Assembly: GCA_021399435.1 (NCBI GenBank)
Contig: JAJTUP010000028.1
Span: 558,001-622,000, forward strand
Direction of reading: 5' to 3'
Origin: Diaporthe sp. PMI_573
Taxonomy: Eukaryota > Ascomycota > Sordariomycetes > Diaporthales > Diaporthaceae
DNA length: 64,000 nucleotides
Under the pieces are notes generated by a model. It was given only the letters and a program-made list of their open reading frames with translations, was not told the origin of the DNA and searched no databases. The position numbers were made by a program, and so were the translations under genes. Positions 20,483 through 31,261 of this stretch are shown here, one piece after another; the first letter of the stretch is position 1; the number at the start of each line of letters is the position of its first letter.

Positions 20483-21929
20483 TCAAACGTCCTCTACAGA
20501 CGCAAGGTCGTTTAAGGCTTGACCGTAGCGGACCTCATTGATGGCAGCCCATGAACCGGAAGGATTGAGAGATTTGTCCACTGCCGTGATCGTCAGCCTC
20601 TTAAAGCCTTGCTTATCAAGCCGTGCTTTGAATATAGCTTCAATCTCGTCCCACGGAATATCAGGATACTGATCTGCCTCTTTTATCTCAGCCCATTTGC
20701 TTTTGGTTTGGAGCCAGCGATTCACAACATATGCGATTCCGGCCTCGTCAGCCTCGGAAGCATGTTGAAACTTGTCCACAGGCTTAAGCACGGCAATCGC
20801 AGCCTCGAGCTTTAGCCAGAAGCTGTTGTCCTTAATAATCCGAACTGCTTCGGGCAGGAGAACAGGACAATCTCGGGATCGGAGCTCATCTCGCACGTCT
20901 CTTCGAATAGACCAGTCCCTGACAGGGTCTCGAGAACGAAGGAGGGAATAGAAAGAGTTGTACTGAGAGCCCCAGCGCGTTATTACGCTGTTCGAAACGA
21001 GCAAGTTAACATAGCGGTTTCGCTGAAATTTAGCGGGCGATTTACCTTCTGATCAACGCGCGAGTTAGTCCGTTCCATCTTTTGCGCTGGCAGGTTCTCA
21101 ATCTTTGCAATTGCAACTTCGATCGTGAGAAAAACATGATAAGGGTATTGGCGCTACTATGGAGGTCTGGGGACCTGCCAAGTAAGTCGTGTACAGCGCG
21201 CATCGTATTCTCGGTGTCTGTACAGATAGAATTGATTCTGGAGAAACCTTCGTCGCTGCAGAGTTGCTGCATTTCTCCCCATATTAGCTTTCCCCAATTC
21301 TCCGCTGTATGTTGTTCTTCTCCCGTATCAAATGTTTTCCAGTAGAAGGCTGGGCCGTCTGGTAGTTGTACCGAAATATTCACAATCCTGTGGCCGGAAA
21401 TATTGTTCGAGGCGTCAAATATGATATTGAACCATTCTGAGTCCCTGATACGTTTGAACACCTCGTCACGGATTTGCTGATAGAAGTCGGGGAGAATTCT
21501 GGTGATAGCAGCACGGCTAGGAGGCTTCCAGCCAGGCTTAATGCGAGTGAAGAAATAATGCCAACGGCGGCTCTCGAAGAGGCTGAAGGTGCGGCCGCCA
21601 GCAATTACGGCGGCGGCGGCATCATAAGCGAGATTGTTGCTCTCGTCTCGCGAGATGTGCTGAATCCCGACCTCAGTTATCCTCTTTTGTATAGTTTCAG
21701 AATATGAGGGGGGGCAGCCAGCCTTATCTCGAGCCTGGCGCTCTTGTTGCTGCTTGGCTTGCCATTCCTCACACGTAGCGAGATGCTCTTTCGGCCTCCC
21801 AACAGAGGTGGCTGCAAAGTCCTTCTGGCAGTGACGGCATCTGTATCGTTTGCTTTTCTTAGGGTCAGGGCGGCCGAGGCTGACGAACTGTTGCCAAACG
21901 AAGGCATCGTTAGATTTGGTGGGCGCCAT
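20483..21929 (-). mobile_element. hAT transposase with BED zinc finger, truncated and frameshifted
   Basis: The minus strand starts at 21929 (MAPTKSNDAFVWQQF...) with a BED-type finger CRHC(x)nH..C (RYRCRHCQKDFAATSVGRPK, EHLATC). It continues through LAYDAAAAVIAGGRTFSLFE, FNIIFDASNNISGHRIVNIS (first catalytic Asp region) and ICTDTENTMRAVHDLLG. The frame breaks near 21,130. A second frame from 21004 gives SVITRWGSQYNSFYSLLRSR and ends at 20483 without the C-terminal hAT dimerisation region. Between the two pieces the sequence is too short for the usual catalytic-core length, so an internal deletion plus indels is likely. It belongs to a different hAT lineage from those at 31-35.6 kb. Confidence 0.8.
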
Positions 21930-22054
21930 CTTTTTAACAATAGCTTCAATGAAGAGAGAATGTAACTACAGAGAGTACGTTGAGCTGTTCAGCCAGCAGA
22001 GTTTGTACAACCCCGCCGGGGGGCCACAGATTCCCTTTTTAGGAATATTGTGGA

Positions 22055-22120
22055 CCCTCATCGTACGTACGCGATACGTGTACGTACGGCACCCTGATAG
22101 TACATACGTACGTACAATGG
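22055..22120. repeat. Palindromic TACG-rich cluster
   Basis: Several overlapping palindromes (CGTACGTACG, TACGTGTACGTACG, ATACGTACGTAC) occur within about 65 nt, 130-190 nt upstream of the hAT start codon. They could be subterminal repeats of that element, but its terminus was not identified. Confidence 0.5.
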
Positions 22121-22295
22121 CATAGTACGAAAAGTACAACATCACTAGATTCCACACGTAACACCATGGAGCCCTGATATTCCATGCCTCCAATTCAACA
22201 GCACCAAACTCTCATTATTCTGGAAACTTACGGATTAATGTAGAGTCAGCCTTCGGCTGAATAAGGACAAGCCCGTTGCGAACTGGGAGAGGAGT

Positions 22296-22723
22296 GCTGC
22301 TGGAATGAAGGAAGATAGTGAGGGTTGGGTGTTTATTCCCTCGGCCGAGAATGTTATTTACGGTTTTCCCAGGCAAGCTTCCCATCTCTGACCCAACAGG
22401 CGTCCTGCTGATAATAGACCCTAGGAGACATGATGCAGTACATGACCAACTCGGTCCTCCCCTCAACACTCCACAAGGTAGGGCTCAATACGAAAGAGAG
22501 GTTCGCCTTTGCTTACTTTCATGGGCCCAGCATTCAGACAGTCATTAAACCTCTTCTGGGGCATGAAGCCGGTCAGAGCCCAGAAGAGGGGATCCATTAC
22601 GGGAAGCATTTCACCAACATGTTCATGAGGAACTATCCCGAGCGCATCACTACTCACCGGTTGGTCGATGAGGGCCGGTACAAGTTGCTAGATACAGAGG
22701 CACTTCGAACCATGACTGGTTGA
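22296..22723 (+). pseudogene. 2-oxoglutarate/Fe(II) oxygenase (isopenicillin N synthase-like) C-terminal fragment
   Basis: The plus-strand frame from 22430 reads DMMQYMTNSVLPSTLHKV-like, then RFAFAYFHGPSIQTVIKPLL and EEGIHYGKHFTNMFMRNYPE to a stop at 22723. This is the end of the 2OG-Fe(II) oxygenase superfamily domain: the strand following the second iron-binding His, the S.LHKV segment in place of the usual RxS region, and the YG-containing C-terminal helix. An upstream bit in another frame (EGWVFIPSAENVIYGFP) may be the preceding strands but is interrupted by a stop. The HxD pair and N-terminal domain are absent. It is a gene remnant. Confidence 0.65.
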
Positions 22724-22860
22724 GACAAGAGACATGAGACTTTGTTGCGCATCGATGTGATTTGGTAAAGAGTCTATTACGTCCGGTGCCTCTCACATCT
22801 GTGCTGCGGAGTGGACGTCAACTCCATTGAAAGAGTAGGTCTTTCTAGCCATAGATGTTG

Positions 22861-23061
22861 CTAGGTTATCGGTTCCAGCGCTTGGTTGATCCAAGCGAGT
22901 CTCTCAGCCATGTCAGCATCGACGTCTTCTCCGGTGACCATATACTGAAGAGCTCGAGCACGGCCAAGGAGTCGAACCAAGTAGTCAATACCGCCGGCGC
23001 TGGGAATAATACCTAGTTCGGGGATGTTGACATTGCCGCCGTCGAATTCTGTTGAAGACAT
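22861..23061 (-). pseudogene. Enoyl-CoA hydratase/isomerase (crotonase) fragment
   Basis: 66 codons. ELGIIPSAGGIDYLVRLLGR, ARALQYMVTGEDVDADMAER and LAWINQALEP correspond to the centre of the crotonase fold: the helix after the oxyanion-hole GxG, then the G-A-L-hydrophobic-TG segment and the A-E-LVN segment. The N-terminal acyl-CoA-binding part and the trimerisation C-terminus are missing, and the methionine at the start precedes unrelated residues. It lies tail to tail with the oxygenase remnant. Confidence 0.65.
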
Positions 23062-23310
23062 GATGTTGATATAAAGCTAATGATCTTAAAAGGTCTCAGT
23101 TATGTGTGCAGAGGAGGAGCACAAACGCAGTCTAGTTACATTGTATCCACATCCCAGCCACCAGTAGACCGGATCTCTTAGTCATTCAGCTTCAACAACT
23201 CAAGTCTTGGGGAGCTCTTCTCAACAGTGACCGAGGAAGAAATAACTTATCGAAGGAGCAGTCTCCAAAGGGCAACACATGAAATGTCTTATCAAAGGCC
23301 CTCATCTCCT

Positions 23311-24866
23311 CTAGCCCACATTCCAAAGAACATAGGCAATGTCCCTGACCGTGTTAACAGTGTCAATAACGCGACCAAATATCCCATCGTTCCACGATGG
23401 CTGCTCCTCTTCATATGGCATAAACATGCCGGAAGGGGTGCGACGCATGCCACCTGGCTCGGCGGTCAAAGTGTCTGCAGAAGTCCGACGGTGCAAATTA
23501 AGATCTTCGAAACTCTCAGAGTCATACCGGCCTGAGTTTACATCTGCATCCATCATATCCTCAGCCTCATCTTCGCCGAAGAACCTGGTCAATATCTTGG
23601 ATGGATGAAGCGCCTCTTGTGATGAGGATAGCGGGACAATAGGACTTCGGAAGATATCAGTGTTGTGTTTTATCGACGTCTCTGGGGCCTCCCGCATATC
23701 TTCTTGGTGCTTGAGCATTGTCGGTGGAAGCATCGTAATCGTTTTTCCGTCGGAAGGCAATGAGTTCTTTCCCTTCTTCGATTTCTTCCTGACCAGGGGA
23801 GCCCGATTTCGTGGGCGCGCCAGCTTCATCATGACGCCGTCATCAGAATCACTGTCGCTAAGTTGATCGGTATCAATATCATCGTCGCCGTCCTTAGCCT
23901 CGACGGCGATACATTGCTCGACTTTGTCATTGAAGTGGATGTGTTTTCGCTCGACGCCTGGCGATGAGATCCCAGAGGATGTTGGCGTCGGCAGCACACT
24001 AGAGGTATCGCGGCTCATTCGTCTTGAAGAGAAGGAGAACATGACATAATCCGCCATCGCTGCTCGATCAAATGTAGACTTTGTTAATCTCCAACCATCT
24101 CCCTCCTGCTCTTGGACCGCTGCTGCTCCCTGCTGAAGGATTAACGATGATGATGATGCAGGCCTCTGCAGCATGATGTCGGACACGCTCCTTTTCTTCA
24201 GAATGGGCTTTTTGTTGATGTTGACCACTGAGTTGGGCTTAGATAATAAGACACTGGAAGACTCAGTCTGTGTACAGTAGACCTTGCTCCCTCTTGGTTG
24301 AAGAGGGCCATAGAGCCAATCCACATCACCATCCTTCAGCCTACACAGTGTTACCTTGATATTTACATCGAATTCCATCGTCCTTACCAGTTGAGCGTCT
24401 CGGGAGGCAGAGTCTTCAGGCTGTTCTTGCGTTTCGCCCATGTTCTCCAGGCCGCATTTCCTAGACGGGCACTATTCAGGTACTCTCCTCGGCGGGAAGT
24501 GACATATTTCCAAGATGACCAGATGTCCTCCTCCTGCCAGTCGTGAGAAAGGTAATCGACATTCCCCCACGGGCGGACGTTCACATCACTGTCGTCTCCA
24601 GCGCGCTGAATGAGCTCTGGTAACTCTGGAGTCCCTGGTCTTGATGTATCCTCTGGGTTATCATAGCCGGCGGGCGAGGCGTCATACGAGTCGTCCGTCT
24701 TGGGGTTCGGTGGGGTTTCTAGGCTATCGTCCAGTGCCACACAGAAATTGTCTTTCGGGAATGGAGATAACAAATATTGCTCTTCCGACGGCTGAGACAA
24801 GTGGATTGCCTCGGTGTAATCGGATTCAATGAAATCATAGCTGACAGGCGTTGAGGTACAGGACAT
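23311..24866 (-). CDS. REG1: Reg1/Hex2-like protein phosphatase 1 regulatory subunit
   Basis: Two exons: 24866-24388 and 24340-23311, intron 24387-24341 (GTAAGG..TGTAG), 502 residues. The join restores LPPETLNWLKDGDVDWLYGP. The N-terminal domain has the fungal DUF1752 signature: WGNVDYLSHDWQEEDIWSSW, SRRGEYLNSARLGNAAWRTW. Residues near the middle contain KHIHFNDKVEQCIAVE, with the HIHF version of the RVxF motif that in yeast Reg1 binds the PP1 catalytic subunit Glc7. In yeast the complex dephosphorylates Snf1 and keeps glucose repression on; the same role is inferred here. An acidic segment (DDDIDTDQLSDSDSDD) follows. Start chosen at the ATG before SCTSTPVSYDFIESDY; the frame is open further upstream. 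This is the best-preserved housekeeping gene in the 20-30 kb stretch. Confidence 0.85.
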
Positions 24867-25145
24867 ATCCTTTGATTCGACGTGGATAGCCCAGTGATGA
24901 GGGAGTCGACGAGGGCACGGGGTCTGGATGTCTGAGCAATAATAGTGATATAGGTCGCTCCTTAGGTCTGCTCCAAACCCGCAAGTTGCAGTTAAGAGTG
25001 GGATCCTGCACCCCGCATTGCACATTTGCTCATGATTGCGTATAAGCAGACATTACAATTCAAGCCACGGTTTCCGATTGGCAAACGATGGGTCTTTATC
25101 CGAGCACGACTAGAGACCATCTGCGAGTGGCTCGAAACTTTCCGA
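24867..25145. other. REG1-like 5' region
   Basis: Short spacer between the start of the Reg1-like gene and the truncated deaminase. The minus-strand frame is open through it but lacks a conserved pattern. Confidence 0.3.
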
Positions 25146-26045
25146 CTACTCTGCAATAATATGTTGGCATGTGAGACACCTTTGGGGTAAGAACCTGCGT
25201 CGTGCCGCAATGTGAGTGATTGAGCAAACTGCAGATGTGCAGTGGACATTATTGGCCAGCATGCCGTACATAGCATGTCCGCTCACTCGCAGCGTCAGTC
25301 CCAGGACTTCGTTCGAGATAGGACAGAGCTCGACACACACGCCAGCCTTCTTCATGCGCTCCATGAGGTATGGACGGCGCGCGAGGGAGAATCCGTGGCC
25401 TATGCGGCGCGTCCCAAGCAGGAGAGCATCCACGAGGTTGTCATCCGTCTCGGAGCCAGACTCGAGCGTCTCGCCGCAGTGGAACAGGAACGGGATCTCC
25501 CCAACGCACGCCTGCGCGCAGTCTTTCCGGAACTGCAACAATTCGGGGACAAAGGCACTGAGCGGCTTGCCCATGCCCTCCTCGCCGACCAGGTCGAACC
25601 CAGCAATCCAGCTCGGCCATCTTTTCTTGAAGCGGAGGCATTCGGCCAGCCCGCTCGCAACCTTTTCCGTGGGGTACGACCGTGGGCAGCAGTATATAAC
25701 CTTGAGGCCTACAAAACAAGTATCACTGTCTTTGTTTTCCCGCCGGAAAAGCTCGACCTCCTGAATGATCATTTCCATAATGCCGATATTGTCGATTTTG
25801 CCCTTCCCATCGTCGGTCCATACCTGGTTTGTGTCCATAAAATTGGGCCGTATCTCGGCGTACTGAATATTGTCACTTACAAAATCTTCCAGGCACTTGC
25901 GTGTGTATTTACGATATGCCGTCTCATAGTTGAAAAGACCTTTCATCATTTGCGTCCGGGCGTTAAACTCCTCCCATGCTCCCTTAACCGTCTGTCCGGA
26001 TTGTGAGCCTCTTCCTCTCGGAAAACTAGCTTTTCCTTTAGCCAC
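25146..26045 (-). pseudogene. ADGF-type adenosine deaminase, truncated at both ends
   Basis: The recognisable part spans about 25,985-25,240: NYETAYRKYTRKCLEDFVSD, IQYAEIRPNFMDTNQVW, FLFHCGETLESGSETDDNLV, LLGTRRIGHGFSLARRPYL and VCVELCPISNEVLGLTLRVS. HCGE and GHGF carry catalytic His/Glu residues of the adenosine deaminase family, and the pattern is the ADGF/CECR1 branch. After LANNVHCT the sequence diverges (SAVCSITHIAARR) where family members have the SDNG/SDD catalytic Asp segment, so a key metal/base residue is lost. Upstream, the first 20 codons (MAKGKASFPRGRGSQSGQ) are not native, and about 200 N-terminal residues are absent. The product would be inactive. Confidence 0.75.
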
Positions 26046-28427
26046 CCCAGGGCATCTGCTTCCTCTTCTATCTAGCTAGAAGATAGCTAGCTATTTATCC
26101 CTCGAGGTCAGTCTGATCCCGGAGGTTTTGGTCCGGCGACTCCGTCGCAGACCGGGGATCCGGCCGGAGCCAGGTATCCGGGGGACTAGTTGAACCTACG
26201 TTGGCAAGATCCACACCTCCAAGAACAGCCTATCCAATCTTTCTGACCTGTTCGTCTGACAATCCTGTTATGGTCCGCGAGACGAACTTGAATCTCAACC
26301 TTACTCAATTTGGTTAGTTTTATGCTTAGGCCATGCGGCTCTTCGCACGCCGTGCGATATGATATTACGATACGATATTGCTTAAATACAGTGTAATACC
26401 GTATGCCGTGCAGTGCACCGAATTCCTAAACAATCCAGTGCAGTGTGGGGTTGAAAAAATATCGTATACGGTATTTTGCACTATTTACTTCACTGGGCTG
26501 ACGGGGTAGACAGCTAACATGGCCAGATACCGAGACGCCTTGGGATGGTAAGGCTCCCCTCCTGTGGCACTGGGTCTGCCTCTGCCTCTGCTAAGCCGAT
26601 ACCGTACAGTGGCTAGAGCACGGAATAGCGGGCGAGACGGGCCTGCGTAATGGGTCCCCCAATCTCGATACCAATGCCTTGCTGATGAGCTCAGGCTGAT
26701 TCACTTCGCCAAGTGCCATGACTTTTCCTGTCCGGAGCGCAGATGATAGATCTCCTTCATCCCACCGTAGGCCAAGCTCCTGGCTGTTTATGTGAGCGAT
26801 TGTTCGCCTGCTGGGCCGGAGCAAACAGAGGCAGCCCTTTCGTTCGAGACGGACCAGGCCATCGTCAGCTCAGCCTTACGAGGGAGTGTGTGAGACGTTC
26901 GCAAAAACGTCCAAGGGTGCTCCATGTTCTCGTGGGCCCAAAAGTTCTCCATAGGGCTAGGACTTTTGTGTTATGTGTTACTGACCGTATCAGCCTGCAT
27001 GCCTTTCAATGCCAGGCCCTTGCCCAGGGTGGGCGGGGCGGGCATAGCCTGAAGGCATCCGAACCTGCCCAGCTGCCCAAGTCATGCCATGTGTTACGAC
27101 CTGTTCGGCCTGGCGGCGTCCGCATGGGAGATACAACGAGCAGATCGCCATACCCCCTTGGCAGTTCATGTGGCGGCGGGATGGAACCGTGAGACCAGGA
27201 GGATTCGGATGCCTGCAAGGGCCGTGAAGATGCACTTCGGTGGGCCATGTTTTCTACCCAGGCCTGTTTGCCAAAGAAAACAGGGTGGGGTACTGACACG
27301 GTGATCTGCACGAGGTAGTGAGCGAAGAAACCCTCAGGATTAGGGTGCTGACGACCAGGTGAGGTAGTGTGGACGCCACGGCCGGCGAAAGGGCCATGTT
27401 CATGCCCATGCCTCATTCGGGCCTATCCGACTTGATGGCTATTCCGTAGGCGAGCAGGCATTTCTGTTTCACAGCGCGAAACAGCTTGACATGCATGATT
27501 CCTCGCCAGGGTGAGAGGTCATGGTAGGGGGGGGGTGAGGGAGGATGAGCAGCGGGGCAATATAGCCTCCAACACGCCGAGGAGGAAAGTAATGCATCCG
27601 GCCATGGACCCTGCCGAGTCGATGGCGGAAGGGATTTGAACACAAGACATGTAATATGATGATACATAAAACAACGTGGCTCCACCAGACCAAGCCCCAG
27701 TTGCCCAGGACCGACATTGGGAAGCATGCGTCTGGGTGAAATGGAAGAAGAAGGGATACATGTCAGGGGTCTGGGGACCCGGTACTGGGCAGCGTGTTCC
27801 GAGGGGAGAGAAAAAGGCCGGTTTGGGGTCGTGGAGAGGTACCTACTCAGGACGGATTGGACGTTCCCTAGTACTGGTTGGGCAATTCTGCCCATTGAGT
27901 GTGGGTTTTGACCGGCTGCATATTGGGGCTTGCAGACAAGTTGCTGTGTCTCCTAAGGAGCAAGCCTCGTCAACAGAGATGCTGCAGATAGTGGTGCGTT
28001 GGCAATGGTTCCGGTCCACCTTCCCAGACCAGCAAAACAGGGTCGCTCATCGCGGTATAAGTATGGTGCCTGCTCAACGTGTTCTCTGCCCGGTCGCATC
28101 ATGGATTGTGCCTGCTTCAAAGGTCGTTAAAAGCCTATACCAATTTGCACCGATCGTTGCATAGGAAGTCTTGAGACATCCCAAAGTCAGCACGTTTCCG
28201 CTCCAAGGCCCCATTATCACGTCACCCCCGAAGATATTTTGAACCGTCACGCACGTGGTGGGTCAGCCCTGTCTTGGTACGTCCCCTTTGTACTGTCTGT
28301 GGCAGAGAGGAGTGCAGCTCTGCCGGTAAATTAGTCTAGGGGCGCGAGTGGGCTAACGCATCTCACCAGTGCTGGTTAACGCGCCTCATCAATAAAGAAG
28401 CCGCTGCTCTGCCACCCCTGCTCCAAC
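26046..28427. other. No gene recognised; AT-rich and hairpin segments
   Basis: 26,070-26,095 has an inverted CTAGCTAG pair around AGATAG, and 26,125-26,185 is a GC-rich hairpin-forming stretch (GGTCCGGCGACTCC then GTCGCAGACC). 26,350-26,490 repeats ATACGATATTG/ATATCGTATACGG-like strings. No open frame between 26.1 and 28.4 kb has recognisable motifs on either strand; the largest (27413-27895 minus) is Pro/Ser-rich. CpT-rich flanks near 28,390 probably belong to the next gene's promoter. Confidence 0.4.
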
Positions 28428-28760
28428 ATGTGCTATTTTGAGCAGACGCGTTGGCAGTGCGGCTTCTGGAAATGGGGAAACTTCAGACAACAATGCAACA
28501 AGGAGTACCGGACCGGCGAGACTTGTGGCCTGAAGTTGGTCTACGAGACAAACTACTTGTCCGGAAGCTGCAAGCTGTGTGAACAGTCAGATAAGAAACA
28601 GCGCCGCTACAACAAGATGGCTCAGGACGTCGAGCGCTGGAGGAGAGAGGGCAATCGAAGGGCGACCATTGAAAAGACAGAGAATGACATGGAAGAGGTC
28701 AGGATGGCGATAGAGAAATTATGGATTGAGCATGAGACCAGGTTAAGAACCGTATCATAA
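28428..28760 (+). CDS. Small conserved Cys-rich fungal protein
   Basis: 110 residues, single frame. The N-terminal half holds six cysteines in MCYFEQTRWQCGFWKWGNFR, QQC, GETCGL and GSCKLCEQ, a spacing that looks zinc-binding; the C-terminal half is a charged helix (RRYNKMAQDVERWRREGNRR, EEVRMAIEKLWIEHETRL). I recognise the pattern from conserved, uncharacterised proteins of filamentous ascomycetes whose copies start MCYFEQTRW. Localisation cannot be told; no signal peptide. Start context is good (AACATGTGC). It is isolated, with no gene within about 1.8 kb on either side. Confidence 0.6.
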   Translation: MCYFEQTRWQCGFWKWGNFRQQCNKEYRTGETCGLKLVYETNYLSGSCKLCEQSDKKQRRYNKMAQDVERWRREGNRRATIEKTENDMEEVRMAIEKLWIEHETRLRTVS

Positions 28761-30589
28761 GGTCGGCCCGAGGGGTGGGGGGTTGGGGGAAGAGAGGTGC
28801 CATTATTACTGCGTCCACAAGGGGACGACAAGCAGGTGAAAGTATGAAGGTTGGCTTGGAAAGCACCCGATTGCAGAGACAAATACAGGAAAAAACCAAG
28901 GCAGGGCGGGGAAGGGGGAATTGTAAGGGGTCCAGATCAGTGTAGATTATCAAATTGGGTTGGGATTGTTCTTTCGAGTCGCTGAACACGTCTTTTAAGC
29001 ATGTGCTAGGAATCGGTGACTGGGTCAGGGTTGGGAAATGTACAGATGTCCATCACCGATGGCAAACGAAATTCGATCTTCCAAAAGCTTACCTGAGCCG
29101 TGTTGCAACCTCACGGCCAGCAAATCGACTCAGTGACCAACGGGCGAGCCAGGTGGGGTCCGAGAGGACACTGGTGCCGCAGGAATCTGCCCGCCGCGTC
29201 GCATCCAACAGACCCTTCACGAGCAAGCACATGCAGTCTCAGACGTGCCGGGTCATGCGTGGAAATGATGATGCATGTGAGCCGAGTCGCCGGGGTCCCA
29301 TTCCCCACGTTGACTTGCATCATAGTGGCCCGCACAAGGTTCTGACAGGCTCATCGGGACAGGAAGCGTCCCTGTGAGCACGTAAGCCGTAAGAACTGGA
29401 CTCTCGGACCGGCGAATGGGGCGACGGAGAGAGGTGAGGGGTGTGGCAGAATGGCACGATGGAGGGTGTACGTCTGCGGGACAACCAAGATGGTAGGCCG
29501 CGCCGGCTCCCGCCCGAACGGCCGTCCATGCCCAAGTCGGACAGTAGCGACAAGAGTCCTGGCTTTGAGGACGGCCATGATTAGTAGCAAGACCAGACAC
29601 GAGACAAGACGGCGCCGGCGAATGCCGTATTAAGCCCTTGGATGTGTCCCAGGAGATCAGTTGTACGTAGCCGTCAGGGGCTGGTTAATTATGTCGACAT
29701 CCAAGCCCCGGGCTTGCTGGCCCATCGCCCTGCTCCACGTTGGAAACGGTCTGCGCGAGTGATGCGACCATGCGGCGTCCTGCAGAGCTAGTAGCGGGCG
29801 TCGAGCCTAGGCTGGATGTGCGGAGGGTATATGGGGGTATGGTCGGCTTGGACTAGTTAGGGGTCACTTGCCACTTGCCGACCTGGTAAGCAAGAGTGAG
29901 TCCCTTGATCAATGGTTCGTGTGGGTGTCTTTGAGGGTGGGCAGCGCCTTGAGGGTTCCTGGACCCCACCCTCCGGAGGCAGACAGCAGTCGCTGTTCCA
30001 ATCGGCTGGGATACAGGTTTTTGCTCCCGCATTAGCCTGATCTCCACCGAAACCCAAAACAGGCCCTGGATCTCCAGCGTTGCAACGGCCGCCCTCAGAC
30101 TTGTGCCGGGCGGAACATGCACCGAAGCCGGAGAAGCACAGCAAGAAAATTCTGACGAAATGCAGCCGACTCGAAGCTAATCGTGCGACGGCCGATGCTA
30201 GTCCCCACCTCAAAGCAACATCAGGGAGAGTTCGTACGTGGCTGCTGCTCAATGGGTCTGGCCCGACCGCGGCCCTTGGAAATTTCTCCGTGGGGTGTCG
30301 ATGATTGGTGGCCGGCGCTGAAAAGAGGAGATCCAAGCTCAGTATACTTCGCAACCAACCGTCGAGGGAGGAAATGATCGGTGTGGGGGGTGGGCAGAAG
30401 AGGGGTTGAAAAAAAGAGCTTGTTGGTTATGAACTGAGTAAGAATACAGATGTGCCGTCGCCCACCACTGGGTGCGGCTCTTCGAATTGGTAGCCTCGTA
30501 ATTCCCCGGCTAGTTGTTTCTGGGGGTCCTATTGGATGATAGCCGGTGCGCCCACCACCAGTTACCTCGGTCTCATATCCTGCCAAGTG
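28761..30589. other. No gene recognised
   Basis: Short frames only, with no splice-linked chain and no repeat apart from general GC richness at 29.4-30.3 kb. Confidence 0.4.
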
Positions 30590-31253
30590 CCAACGAATCC
30601 ACTCGAATCAATCCACATAAATCCACCGTGATTTCGGATGGATGGATTGATTCATATTTTGGTTCACGATGGAATGCATTGAATGGACGATGGATCCATT
30701 GAGTTGATCCATTGTGGATTCAAATGGATTGATTGCGAGGCTTGCTCTCCGGAAGGCCCGTTGTAAAGATGCGAAAGACGAAGCTATCTTCGTTCGATAA
30801 ATATCGTAACATGTATCGCCAGAGTCAACTTGCGTGGTCTCAATCTGACGAATACGCCCGCTGGCAAGCCAACACGTCATCAAGCGAAAGAGACATCACA
30901 GATCCGATTGAGTATTGGGTTCTCAAGCGATTTGAGTACCCGAGGCTATCTCGGATGGCTCTTGATGTTATGACAGTACCAGCGATGAGCTTGGAGTGCG
31001 AGAGACTGTTTTCAGCCACCGGTTTAATGGTAACACCTCTCAGGAATCGTTTGGATGCTGGTATACGACGAGACTGCTGTACACATTTTCCGTCGAATTT
31101 GCAGAATGCGTTCCGGCGGCGTGGGTACAGAGTGGTCATCCACTCCACTCCATCCACCAAGGGGTCTGGTGGAATGGATGGTGGACTTATGTAAGCAATT
31201 TCCTGGTGGATGGACGGTGGAATGGACGCGGTGGACGCTAATTGCAACCCCTG
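30590..31253 (+). mobile_element. hAT element remnant with C-terminal dimerisation domain
   Basis: The plus-strand frame 30733-31194 encodes DPIEYWVLKRFEYPRLSRMA, LDVMTVPAMSLECERLFSAT and GLMVTPLRNRLDAGI, the hAT C-terminal dimerisation region. The catalytic core is missing. Both flanks are full of TCCAC/GTGGA-type subterminal repeats (30,596-30,735 and 31,140-31,235). The right end reads CAGGGGTTGCAATTAGC on the minus strand (31253 inward), a plausible hAT terminal repeat. The left terminal repeat is not found, so this is an internally deleted or truncated copy, abutting the next hAT tail to tail. Confidence 0.7.
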
Positions 31254-31261
31254 TCGCCTTC

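Noticed and set aside
30840..31247. 135-codon minus-strand frame
   Set aside because: Antisense shadow of the hAT dimerisation region on the plus strand.
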